A stretch of 64,000 nucleotides of DNA from Croceicoccus ponticola (GTDB lineage: Bacteria > Pseudomonadota > Alphaproteobacteria > Sphingomonadales > Sphingomonadaceae): contig NZ_RXOL01000002.1 of assembly GCF_004004515.1 (NCBI RefSeq), positions 248,001-312,000 on the forward strand, in the 5' to 3' direction. A model generated the notes under the pieces. That model did no database searches. It was not told the origin of the DNA and was given only the letters and a program-made list of their open reading frames with translations. The position numbers were made by a program, and so were the translations under genes. The stretch's first letter is position 1. The number at the start of each line of letters is the position of its first letter. Below are positions 54,697 through 64,000 of the stretch, in pieces.

Positions 54697-56067
54697 CTAC
54701 AGGCCCGGGTCTTCGATCGCCACGACCTCCTCGGTCGTTTCGCGGCGGCCGTCCTTGGCTACGCGAGGGGCGGCAAAGCTGGCGAGAACGGGTTCGTCGC
54801 GGCCATAGATGTCCTTGAACGACCGCATCACGCCGTCGATGTCCTGCGCCATCGTGAAATAGGTGATGTAGACCGGGATCTGCTTTTTCAGCGGCACCTT
54901 GGTATATTCGCCCGACTTGCTGATCGCGACCGCTTCTTCCTTGGGCACTTCGCCCAGCACCATGGCCAGCGTCAGCGCCAGTTCCAGCGCGCGTTCGGTG
55001 CGGATGCAACCGTGCGAATAGGCGCGATCCTGGGTGTCGAACAACTGTTTTGCCGGCGTGTCGTGCAGGAATATCGCGTGCGGGTTCGGCATGTCGAGCT
55101 TCATCATGCCCAGCGAATTGCCCGGTCCCGGCTGCTGCACCACGGTGATCGTGCCGTCGCCGTTCTTCGTCGCCTTGTAATTGTGCGAACGGGCATAGGC
55201 GGGGTTGTTCAGCACTTTCGCGCCCAGCCCTTCGCCCACCACGATCGATTGCGGCACGGTCCACGTCGGGTTGAAGATCACCCCTTCGAGCGTTTCGGCC
55301 AATTGCGGCGTGCTGGTCTTGCCCGGCTTGCCGACGATGGTGCGATAGGAGCGCACGATCCGGTCGTTCACCGTCATCCGCAGCTGGTATTCGGGCACGT
55401 TGGTCAACAGATAGCTCGGCCCCAGATCGCGGGCCAGCCAGCGCCAGCGGTCCATGTTGGCGCGGATCTTGGCGCGGCTGGCGCGGTCGCTTTCGGGCGT
55501 TTCCAGCAGCCGTTGCTTCAGCACCGCATAATCGGGATGGGTCGGGTTCAGCGCGTCGAGTGCGGAGACGATGTCATCGCCTGCCAGCGCATCTTCGAGC
55601 AGCGTCTTGATCGGCAGGCGTTCGGCATCGGGATCGACCACGAACCATTGCTTGCGCGAGTCCATTTCGGTGCGCCCGTCGCGCAAATCCTGTGCCACCC
55701 AGGTAAAGGTGCGGGTCGCCACTTCGTTCAGCTGTTCGCCGTCGCCCGCCGAAATCGCGGCCTCAAGCTCGGACGGTTTGTAGTCCCTGGGGAAGAGCCC
55801 TTCGTTACCCAGCCCTGCCACATAGCCAAGCAGGGTTTCGGCCTGTTCCATGCTCCACACCGGGGCCGCGTCGAAGAAATCGGTCGGCACGTCCTGAACC
55901 ATCGGGCTGGACGCCTGCGCGGGTTGGGGCAACTGCCCCTCTCCGACATAGACCGCCGAGCGGCCCTGCGAGGCGTTCTGCGCCAAGGCGGGTGCTGCTG
56001 CCGCGACATTGGCCACGGCGACGGCGATGCAGCTGGTCTGGAAAACGGATCGCAGGGTAAGTTTCAA
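54697..56067 (-). CDS. L,D-transpeptidase, YcbB-like
   Basis: A 456-residue exported enzyme that forms 3-3 peptidoglycan crosslinks or attaches proteins. Signal segment about residues 1-28. The catalytic YkuD domain (about 230-390) contains HDTPAKQLFDTQDRAYSHGCIR, with the catalytic cysteine. The preceding region (TPQLAETLEGVIFNPTWTVPQSIV) is typical of the large YcbB type. A second transpeptidase-fold protein lies 2.2 kb away at 51873, on the other side of the IS. It is divergent from the flavin reductase gene. Confidence 0.9.
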   Translation of the reverse strand: MKLTLRSVFQTSCIAVAVANVAAAAPALAQNASQGRSAVYVGEGQLPQPAQASSPMVQDVPTDFFDAAPVWSMEQAETLLGYVAGLGNEGLFPRDYKPSELEAAISAGDGEQLNEVATRTFTWVAQDLRDGRTEMDSRKQWFVVDPDAERLPIKTLLEDALAGDDIVSALDALNPTHPDYAVLKQRLLETPESDRASRAKIRANMDRWRWLARDLGPSYLLTNVPEYQLRMTVNDRIVRSYRTIVGKPGKTSTPQLAETLEGVIFNPTWTVPQSIVVGEGLGAKVLNNPAYARSHNYKATKNGDGTITVVQQPGPGNSLGMMKLDMPNPHAIFLHDTPAKQLFDTQDRAYSHGCIRTERALELALTLAMVLGEVPKEEAVAISKSGEYTKVPLKKQIPVYITYFTMAQDIDGVMRSFKDIYGRDEPVLASFAAPRVAKDGRRETTEEVVAIEDPGL

Positions 56068-56300
56068 GAGAGGCTCCGCCTAAAATTTCGCAAGGGCCGA
56101 TATGCCCTGTCTATCCGGTCAACGTCCATCGCGACCGGGAGTTTCACCCGGACTTTGTACGGGGTTGGCTTTCGTGATGCTGAATTCGCGGTCGACACGT
56201 GATGCGCCTGGGCAAGTTTGGGTTCCGATCCTAAAGCGCGATCCCCAAGGCCCGATCCTGAGCATTGACCGGGGCGATCCGAAAAGGCAGGACCGGCGGC

Positions 56301-56780
56301 ATGATCGAACCTGCCCGTTACCGCACCGTCCTCGGCGCCTATCCCACCGGCGTCTGCCTGATTACCGCCGTTGACGATGATGGTGTTCGCACCGGCATGG
56401 TCGTCGGTTCGTTCACGTCGATTTCGCTCGACCCTCCGCTGGTCGGTTTCTTTCCCGACAAAGGGTCGAGCACGTTTCCCGGCATCGAGCGCGCAGGACG
56501 TTTCTGCGTCAATGTGCTGGGATCGGACCAGCTCGCCCTGTGCCAGCGGTTCGCTTCCAAAAACCCGGACAAGTTCCTCGATCTATCGCATGGGACGAGC
56601 CCGTCGGGACAGCCCGTGTTCGACGAAGCGCTGGCATGGATCGACTGCGCCATCGAACGGATCGAGGATATCGGCGATCACTGGCTGGTCGTCGGGCGGG
56701 TCGAGGCGCTGGACTTGTGCGGGGGCGATGCGCCGCTGTTGTTCCATCGCGGCGGCTATCATTCCTCCGTCGCGCTTTGA
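56301..56780 (+). CDS. Flavin reductase family protein
   Basis: A 159-residue protein of the FMN-binding split barrel, flavin reductase type: YRTVLGAYPTGVCLITAVDDDG (about residues 7-28), SFTSISLDPPLVGFFPDKGSSTF (about 36-58) and VNVLGSDQLALCQRFA. Such proteins supply reduced flavin to two-component monooxygenases; no monooxygenase is nearby. AGGA lies upstream of ATG 56301. It is convergent with emrB, 18 bases away. Confidence 0.87.
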   Translation: MIEPARYRTVLGAYPTGVCLITAVDDDGVRTGMVVGSFTSISLDPPLVGFFPDKGSSTFPGIERAGRFCVNVLGSDQLALCQRFASKNPDKFLDLSHGTSPSGQPVFDEALAWIDCAIERIEDIGDHWLVVGRVEALDLCGGDAPLLFHRGGYHSSVAL

Positions 56781-56798
56781 AGTTCCAACCCTGGTTCC

Positions 56799-58400
56799 TC
56801 AATGCGGGATATCGGCCGGGGCGTCATTGGCGACGGGCTTCTTCTTGCCCGGCCGAACCAGCAGCAGCAGCGGGATCGTGGCCCAGCAGGCCAACGCCAT
56901 GAACCAGAAGTCGTTGAGGTAGGCGATCATCGCCGCCTGTTCGGTGACCATGCCGTCGATCACGCGCAGCGCTCCTTCGCCAAGGCCGCCGAGGCCCTGA
57001 AGCCTGTCGGTGTCGACCGGGAAAGAGCTATGCGTGATCCGCGCGGCCAGTTCGGCGTGGTTGATCTGGATGTTGCGCGACAAGAGCACGGTGCAGACCG
57101 CGATGCCGATCGAGCTGCCAAGGTTGCGCAACAGGTTCATCAGGCTTGACGCATCAGTGCGGTATTCGCCGGGCAGGGTGGCAAAGGCGAGGATGTTCAG
57201 CGGCATAAAGACAAAGCTGAATCCGAAACCCTGAACCAGTCCCGCCAAGACAATGCTTTCTACCGGCATGTCCGGGGTCCAGCCCTTCATCATCCATAAC
57301 GACACGCCCATGATGATCAGCCCGATCGCCACGGAAAGTCTTGGTTCGAGTTTGCTGATCGGCTTGCCGATCACGGTCACCGAAATGAGCATGCCGAGCC
57401 CGCGCGGGGTCATCAGCCAACCCGCGTCGATCGCGGGATAACCGTAGATCTGCTGCAACAAACTGGGCAACAACGCCATCACCGCCAGGGCCACCATGCC
57501 GAACATGAAGTTCAGGATGATGCAGACGACAAGGTTGAGATCGGCGAACATCTGTCGCGGGAACAGCGCATGCTCCTTGGTCACCAGATGCACCACCGCC
57601 ATCCAGAACGTCGCCATGGAAAGGACGGAATAGACGACGATCTCTGCCGAATTGAACCAGTCCAGCTGCTGCCCGCGATCGAGCATGAGCTGAAAGGATG
57701 CCACTGCGGTTGCCAGAAGCGCCCACCCGGCGAAATCGAACTTCTTCGTCACGCCCTTGCGGTTGGGCAGGAGCGTGAACAGGATCAGCCCGGCGATGAT
57801 GCCGACGGGCACGTTGATCAGGAATATCCAGCGCCAGCTTGCGCTTTCGGTGATGTAGCCGCCGAGCACCGGACCCATGATCGGTCCGAGCAGGATGCCC
57901 TGGCTGAATATGATCATCATCCGTGGCCGCTCTTCTTCGGAACTGGCGTCGAGCATCACCGTCTGGGCAAGCGGGGCAAGGAATGCACCGCCCATGCCTT
58001 GGATCACGCGGAACAGCACCATCTGCGTCATGTTCTGGGCCAAGCCGCACAACACCGAAGCGATGACGAACGCCGCGACCGAACTGGTGAAGACGGTCCT
58101 GATGCCGAAACGCGTAACCAGCCACCCTGCCGATGGGAGCGCGATTGCGGTGGCGAGCACGTAGCTCGTTAATACCCACGTGATCGTATCCGTCGTCGCC
58201 GAAAGCGAAGCCTGCATGTGCGGCAAAGCGACATTGGCGATGGTGGTGTCTAACACCTGCATCACCATCGCGGTCATCGCTCCGGCAATAAGCAGCGGTC
58301 GATTACGCGTCTTTATGCGCGGTCCGTCGGCGAGAGCCGGCGCCGTTTCACGCTCGGCTGCGGGGTCTGGCACGCCACCTGCGACGGCGGCGTCACTCAT
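56799..58400 (-). CDS. emrB: EmrB-type MFS multidrug efflux transporter (DHA2, 14 helices)
   Basis: A 533-residue inner-membrane drug/proton antiporter. The antiporter motif LPSAGWLVTRFGIRTVF (about residues 77-93), MLDTTIANVALPHMQASL near 48-64 and GPVLGGYITESASWRWIFLINVP (about 155-177) match the EmrB/QacA DHA2 group with 14 helices. It is the last gene of marR-emrA-emrB, overlapping emrA by eight bases. An unlinked TolC protein is available (35927-37372). The drugs it expels are unknown. Confidence 0.93.
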   Translation of the reverse strand: MSDAAVAGGVPDPAAERETAPALADGPRIKTRNRPLLIAGAMTAMVMQVLDTTIANVALPHMQASLSATTDTITWVLTSYVLATAIALPSAGWLVTRFGIRTVFTSSVAAFVIASVLCGLAQNMTQMVLFRVIQGMGGAFLAPLAQTVMLDASSEEERPRMMIIFSQGILLGPIMGPVLGGYITESASWRWIFLINVPVGIIAGLILFTLLPNRKGVTKKFDFAGWALLATAVASFQLMLDRGQQLDWFNSAEIVVYSVLSMATFWMAVVHLVTKEHALFPRQMFADLNLVVCIILNFMFGMVALAVMALLPSLLQQIYGYPAIDAGWLMTPRGLGMLISVTVIGKPISKLEPRLSVAIGLIIMGVSLWMMKGWTPDMPVESIVLAGLVQGFGFSFVFMPLNILAFATLPGEYRTDASSLMNLLRNLGSSIGIAVCTVLLSRNIQINHAELAARITHSSFPVDTDRLQGLGGLGEGALRVIDGMVTEQAAMIAYLNDFWFMALACWATIPLLLLVRPGKKKPVANDAPADIPH

Positions 58401-59457
58401 CGTCGGTGAAAACCGTCACGTCGGCGGACAGCCCGGAAATCAAGGGGCGATCCGATTGCGAATCGATGCTGATCCGCACGGGCACGCGCTGCGTGATCTT
58501 CACCCAGTTCCCGGTCGCGTTCTGTGCTGGCAGAACCGAGAATTCCGATCCGGTGCCCGAACCGATGCTGTCGACATGCCCCTTCAGCCTGAGGTCGGGA
58601 TAGGCGTCTATGCGGATCTCGGCTGCTTGCCCGGGGCGCATTTGCGCAAGGTCGGTTTCCTTGAAGTTCGCTTCGACCCGCGCGCCGCGATCCTGCACGA
58701 TGGAAACCATCGGCAGCGCTGCCATGGCCGACTGGCCGACCTGAAGTCGCGAAACCTGTGTCACGCGGCCCGCAACGGGCGCGCGCACGACGGTGCGTTC
58801 AAGGTCGAGTTGCGCCTTTTCGCGCGCGGCGCGTCCGGCGGCGACTTCGGGATTGACGCCGGGGACCTGCGCGCCCGTGGCCAGTTGCGCCTTGGCCTTT
58901 TCCACTTCGGCCTGAAGCGAAGCGAGTTGGTCGCGCGCGCTGGCAACGGCGTGCGTGGCGGCATCCATCCGGGCGCGAGTGTTGAACCCACGGTCCATCA
59001 GTTCCTTTTCACGGCGATAGTTGGCCTGCGCCAGCGCTAGGTCGTCCCTTGCCCCGGCAAGATCGGCGGCGGTTGCGGCGACCTCGGCGTTGAGCGAGGT
59101 GATCCGCGCCTGTGCGCTGGCGATCTGCGCATCGGCCTGAGCGATGGCAACGCCATAGCTGGTCGGGTCGATCTCGAACAGGATATCGCCCTTTTTCACG
59201 ACCTGGTTTTCGCGGACGTTGACCTTGACGATCTTGCCCGGAACCTCGCTCGCCACCGAAACGATATCGAGCTTGAGATAGGCGTTGTCGGTCGCCACTT
59301 GGCCCGGGCTGCCGAACCAGTACCACAAGCCGCCCAACAAGAGCAGCAGCGGCACGCCGAACATCAGCAGCCCGCGCTTCCAGCCGGATCGTGCGGGTGC
59401 CGGGGTGTCGATTTGCGTATCTGCGCGGGGCATGGTCACGGGATCGGCCTCAGCCAT
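58393..59457 (-). CDS. emrA: EmrA-type membrane fusion protein (HlyD family)
   Basis: A 354-residue periplasmic adaptor linking EmrB with an outer-membrane channel. One transmembrane helix near the N-terminus (about residues 28-47), the lipoyl/barrel strand ATDNAYLKLDIVSVASEVPGKI (about 55-76), a long coiled coil (about 95-200) and the beta-barrel segment QVSRLQVGQSAMAALPMVS. GAGGCG precedes the ATG at 59457, which overlaps the marR stop by eight bases. This is the second gene of the operon. Confidence 0.92.
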   Translation of the reverse strand: MAEADPVTMPRADTQIDTPAPARSGWKRGLLMFGVPLLLLLGGLWYWFGSPGQVATDNAYLKLDIVSVASEVPGKIVKVNVRENQVVKKGDILFEIDPTSYGVAIAQADAQIASAQARITSLNAEVAATAADLAGARDDLALAQANYRREKELMDRGFNTRARMDAATHAVASARDQLASLQAEVEKAKAQLATGAQVPGVNPEVAAGRAAREKAQLDLERTVVRAPVAGRVTQVSRLQVGQSAMAALPMVSIVQDRGARVEANFKETDLAQMRPGQAAEIRIDAYPDLRLKGHVDSIGSGTGSEFSVLPAQNATGNWVKITQRVPVRISIDSQSDRPLISGLSADVTVFTDDE

Positions 59458-59896
59458 GTCTCGCCTCTACCGTTTCCGGTTCCATCAAAAGGTTGCAGCG
59501 TACACGATCGAGCAAGCTGATCAGCGCATTCCGCTCATCGACGCTCAGCCCATCAAGCGCGAGGTCCAGCATGTCTTCGACTTGTCCGCCCATCCGCGCG
59601 AGCAGCTCGTCGCCCTTGGCGGTCGCAAACAGTAGCCACGCGCGACGGTCTTCGGGGTCGGCCCGACGCTCGACCAGTTCGGCGGCGACCATGCGATCGA
59701 TCATCCGGCCGGCGGTGATCGGCTCCACCTCAAGAAAGCTGGCAAGCGTCACTTGGTTGGCGCCCGGTTTCCGATCGAGATACAACAGCACGCGAAGCTG
59801 CGCGCCGGTCACGCCGATCGGGCGCGCGGCACAATCCAGCCGTTTGCGGAAAAGCCGGCCGATATCGGTGGCCAGATAAGCGAAATTATTGTCCAT
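59450..59896 (-). CDS. MarR-family transcriptional regulator of the efflux operon
   Basis: A 148-residue winged-helix regulator: GVTGAQLRVLLYLDRKPGANQVTLASFLEVEPITAGRMIDRMVAAELVERRADPEDRRAW (about residues 28-88) contains the recognition helix and wing. It is the first gene of marR-emrA-emrB, and a palindrome covering its -10 (59907-59927) is a likely self-operator. The start at 59896 is preferred; an ATG at 59908 lies inside the palindrome. A drug ligand probably relieves repression, by family analogy. Confidence 0.9.
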   Translation of the reverse strand: MDNNFAYLATDIGRLFRKRLDCAARPIGVTGAQLRVLLYLDRKPGANQVTLASFLEVEPITAGRMIDRMVAAELVERRADPEDRRAWLLFATAKGDELLARMGGQVEDMLDLALDGLSVDERNALISLLDRVRCNLLMEPETVEARHG

Positions 59897-59906
59897 GCAG
59901 GCGGAC

Positions 59907-59927
59907 ATAATAACTATGCTTATTATA
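59907..59927 (-). promoter_or_regulatory. Promoter -10 and palindromic operator of marR-emrAB
   Basis: ATAATAA (59907-59913) and TTATTAT (59920-59926) are perfect inverted copies separated by six bases. On the minus strand TATAAT at 59927-59922 is a good -10 element overlapping the palindrome, 26 bases from the marR start codon. This layout fits autorepression by the MarR protein. Confidence 0.65.
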
Positions 59928-60137
59928 GGCAAGGTGAAAAAAGATCGGGGCGCATTTGCAAATTCGCAGCCGGCGACGGAATTGAGCCGTTCCGACGCTC
60001 GTTTCGACGTTTGGCCGCCTTGACGTGGCGCGCATTCCCGCGCATCGCGCGACCACGTTAGCAATTGCAACACGCCGCGGCACGAATCGGCAGACCAGCA
60101 ACGCCGGCCGCGCATGACAGCCAAGGGGAATGATGGC

Positions 60138-62819
<2,682 letters not shown>

Positions 62820-62847
62820 TCGCAGCCATAGCGATGGCATGAACTTG

Positions 62848-62893
62848 CGACCGGCATCGGCCCTGCTTCCGGCAGGGCGGGTGCCGGTCGTTT
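62848..62893 (+). terminator. Terminator of acnA
   Basis: CGACCGGCA (62848-62856) with TGCCGGTCG (62882-62890) forms a 9-bp stem enclosing a second 6-bp stem, CCCTGC (62861-62866) with GCAGGG (62872-62877). A TTTGTCG tail follows. Confidence 0.75.
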
Positions 62894-62949
62894 GTCGTTC
62901 AGTTGCTTCAATTTTGGACGGTTGGCTGCGGGGACCCCGTCGTCGCGGG

Positions 62950-64000
62950 TCAGGCCGCGATTTCGAGCGCGGGTACCGTGATCTTGCGCACGCCGCCAAA
63001 GATCTCGCGCACCACGATCAAACCCTCACGCTCGAAATGGTCGAGTAACCGGCGCACTCGGCCCGGCGAGCTTGTCCCATAGGCGCGGGCCAGTTCGCCG
63101 TCGTCGGGGGCATCCCGTCCTTCGAGCGCGGATCGCGCTATGACCAGGAACGGCCCTAACAGATCGTCCGCAATCCCCTCGCCAATCGCCATCAGCCGCG
63201 CCCTGTCATGATCCGGCAGCCGATCAAGCCCGGCCAGCGCCATCGCGAATTCGCGGCGGAACGCGATCATGTCGAGCGGTGGGATATGTGCTCCGCGTGC
63301 CCGGCAATGAGCCAGGAACGATTGGTAAAGGGCGCTTGCCGTCTGGAACGGGCTGTCGGGATCGCGCGTCATTTCGGCCATTACGGCGGCGACCGTGGCC
63401 GTGGCATCGACCGGCGCGGCACGCTGGGCCGCCGGGGCTTCGGACCGCGCGGCGATCGCCTGACCCAAGGCCTGCACATCGGGCGCAGCGGGGCGCGGCG
63501 GCGGGGCGGGCGTGCGCGCGGCGACTTCCTGCGTCAACGCATCGTTCAACAGCGCCGCCATGTCTTCCTTCGGACCATCGGGCAGGGGGGTCAGGCCCGA
63601 CACCGAACCCTTGCTGCCGGTACGCACCGATCCGATCTTCACCGTTACGGGACGGCGGCTGATCGCAGGGCCCAGCCCGACGAAACGCCCGCGTTCAAGG
63701 TCGCGGATCCGTTCAGCCTGTCGCCGCTCCATCCCCAACAGGTCGGCGGCGCGGATCATGTCGATGTCGAGAAAGGTTCGCCCCATCAGGAAATTCGACG
63801 CTTCGGCCGCCACGTTCTTGGCCAGCTTCGCCAGCCGCTGAGTCGCCACGATCCCGGCCAACCCACGCTTGCGGCCCCGGCACATCAGGTTGGTCATCGC
63901 CGACAACGTCATGCGCCGTGTATCTTCCGCCATCTCGCCCGCTGCGGCAGGGGCGAACATCTGTGCTTCGTCCACCACGACCAGCGCCGGGTACCAATGT
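62950..64000 (-). CDS. HerA-type (DUF87) ATP-binding protein, C-terminal part
   Basis: The visible C-terminal portion (about 350 residues) of a gene that begins beyond the right edge. In frame from the edge the sequence reads WYPALVVVDEAQMFAP, a Walker B strand of the HerA/FtsK-like DUF87 ATPases. This is followed by MTNLMCRGRKRGLAGIVATQRLAKLAKNV, a sensor region, and then a Pro/Ala-rich linker (about 140-175). The C-terminal winged-helix-like part (GTSSPGRVRRLLDHFEREGLIVV) may bind DNA. It is convergent with acnA. Start and full length are unknown. Confidence 0.83.
   Translation of the reverse strand, partial: HWYPALVVVDEAQMFAPAAAGEMAEDTRRMTLSAMTNLMCRGRKRGLAGIVATQRLAKLAKNVAAEASNFLMGRTFLDIDMIRAADLLGMERRQAERIRDLERGRFVGLGPAISRRPVTVKIGSVRTGSKGSVSGLTPLPDGPKEDMAALLNDALTQEVAARTPAPPPRPAAPDVQALGQAIAARSEAPAAQRAAPVDATATVAAVMAEMTRDPDSPFQTASALYQSFLAHCRARGAHIPPLDMIAFRREFAMALAGLDRLPDHDRARLMAIGEGIADDLLGPFLVIARSALEGRDAPDDGELARAYGTSSPGRVRRLLDHFEREGLIVVREIFGGVRKITVPALEIAA

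Noticed and set aside
51873-56067. Two transpeptidase-fold genes flanking the IS as parts of one split gene
   Set aside because: Both are complete, on opposite strands, and belong to different subfamilies.

Overview
The window comes from the chromosome of an alphaproteobacterium, most likely a sphingomonad close to Erythrobacteraceae. The signs are the GC-rich coding style, the block hemE-hemJ-rho-mnmE-mnmG-rsmG-parA-parB, the CarD/FdxA/S4/Suv3-like helicase block, the Pcm-TolC-DUF2497 block, a UrcA protein, and orthologues of Caulobacter and sphingomonad housekeeping genes throughout. No rRNA or tRNA genes and no CRISPR array were found.

Layout. 1-10.2 kb is an origin-proximal block: hemE (its AT-rich upstream end is probably the edge of oriC), hemJ, rho with a recognisable promoter, a BLUF photoreceptor directly behind rho, a dienelactone hydrolase, then mnmE, mnmG, rsmG, parA and parB with three parS centromere sites in 2.5 kb. 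10.2-16.5 kb holds a free-methionine-sulfoxide reductase, a sorbosone-dehydrogenase-like protein, a DUF815 ATPase, Sua5, two small lipoproteins, CarD and the ferredoxin FdxA. 16.6-24.7 kb holds an S4 protein, a Suv3-like helicase, an M23 peptidase, then the tightly packed chain hemB-GNAT-GNAT-gamma carbonic anhydrase-DUF167, and a truncated globin. 24.9-31.7 kb holds an isolated UDP-GlcNAc 2-epimerase, the two-gene DNA repair pair exonuclease/ATP-dependent ligase, dnaQ, hpf, ptsN, a thioesterase and DUF1491.

31.9-38.1 kb holds a SleB-type cell-wall hydrolase, xth, erpA, a CBS protein, a 2Fe-2S ferredoxin, a PopZ-like DUF2497 protein, tolC and pcm. 38.3-46.7 kb holds class I fumarase, a LytS/LytTR-type two-component pair, urcA, a lipid-kinase-like protein coupled to a metallophosphoesterase, a membrane-anchored cytochrome c and pheA. 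46.6-52.5 kb holds an isoaspartyl peptidase, a GNAT protein, an exported protein of unknown role, a ZntB/CorA transporter, ispG, a retropepsin-like protease and an L,D-transpeptidase-fold protein. 52.56-54.08 kb is an IS1182-type insertion sequence with terminal inverted repeats, a 5-bp target duplication and a frameshifted transposase; it is the only clear mobile element. 54.1-64 kb holds a VOC protein, a YcbB-like L,D-transpeptidase, a flavin reductase, a marR-emrA-emrB efflux operon with a palindrome over its promoter, acnA, and the C-terminal part of a HerA-type ATPase running off the right edge.

Most of the window is conserved core genome. The points most worth following are the oriC edge with clustered parS sites, the altered G4 motif in MnmE, the rho-BLUF arrangement, the multi-hairpin hpf-ptsN spacer, the reduced exonuclease-ligase module, the degenerate lipid kinase fused operonically to a phosphoesterase, and the insertion of the IS into what was probably a hairpin. 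I did not find a convincing undescribed defence or biosynthetic system.
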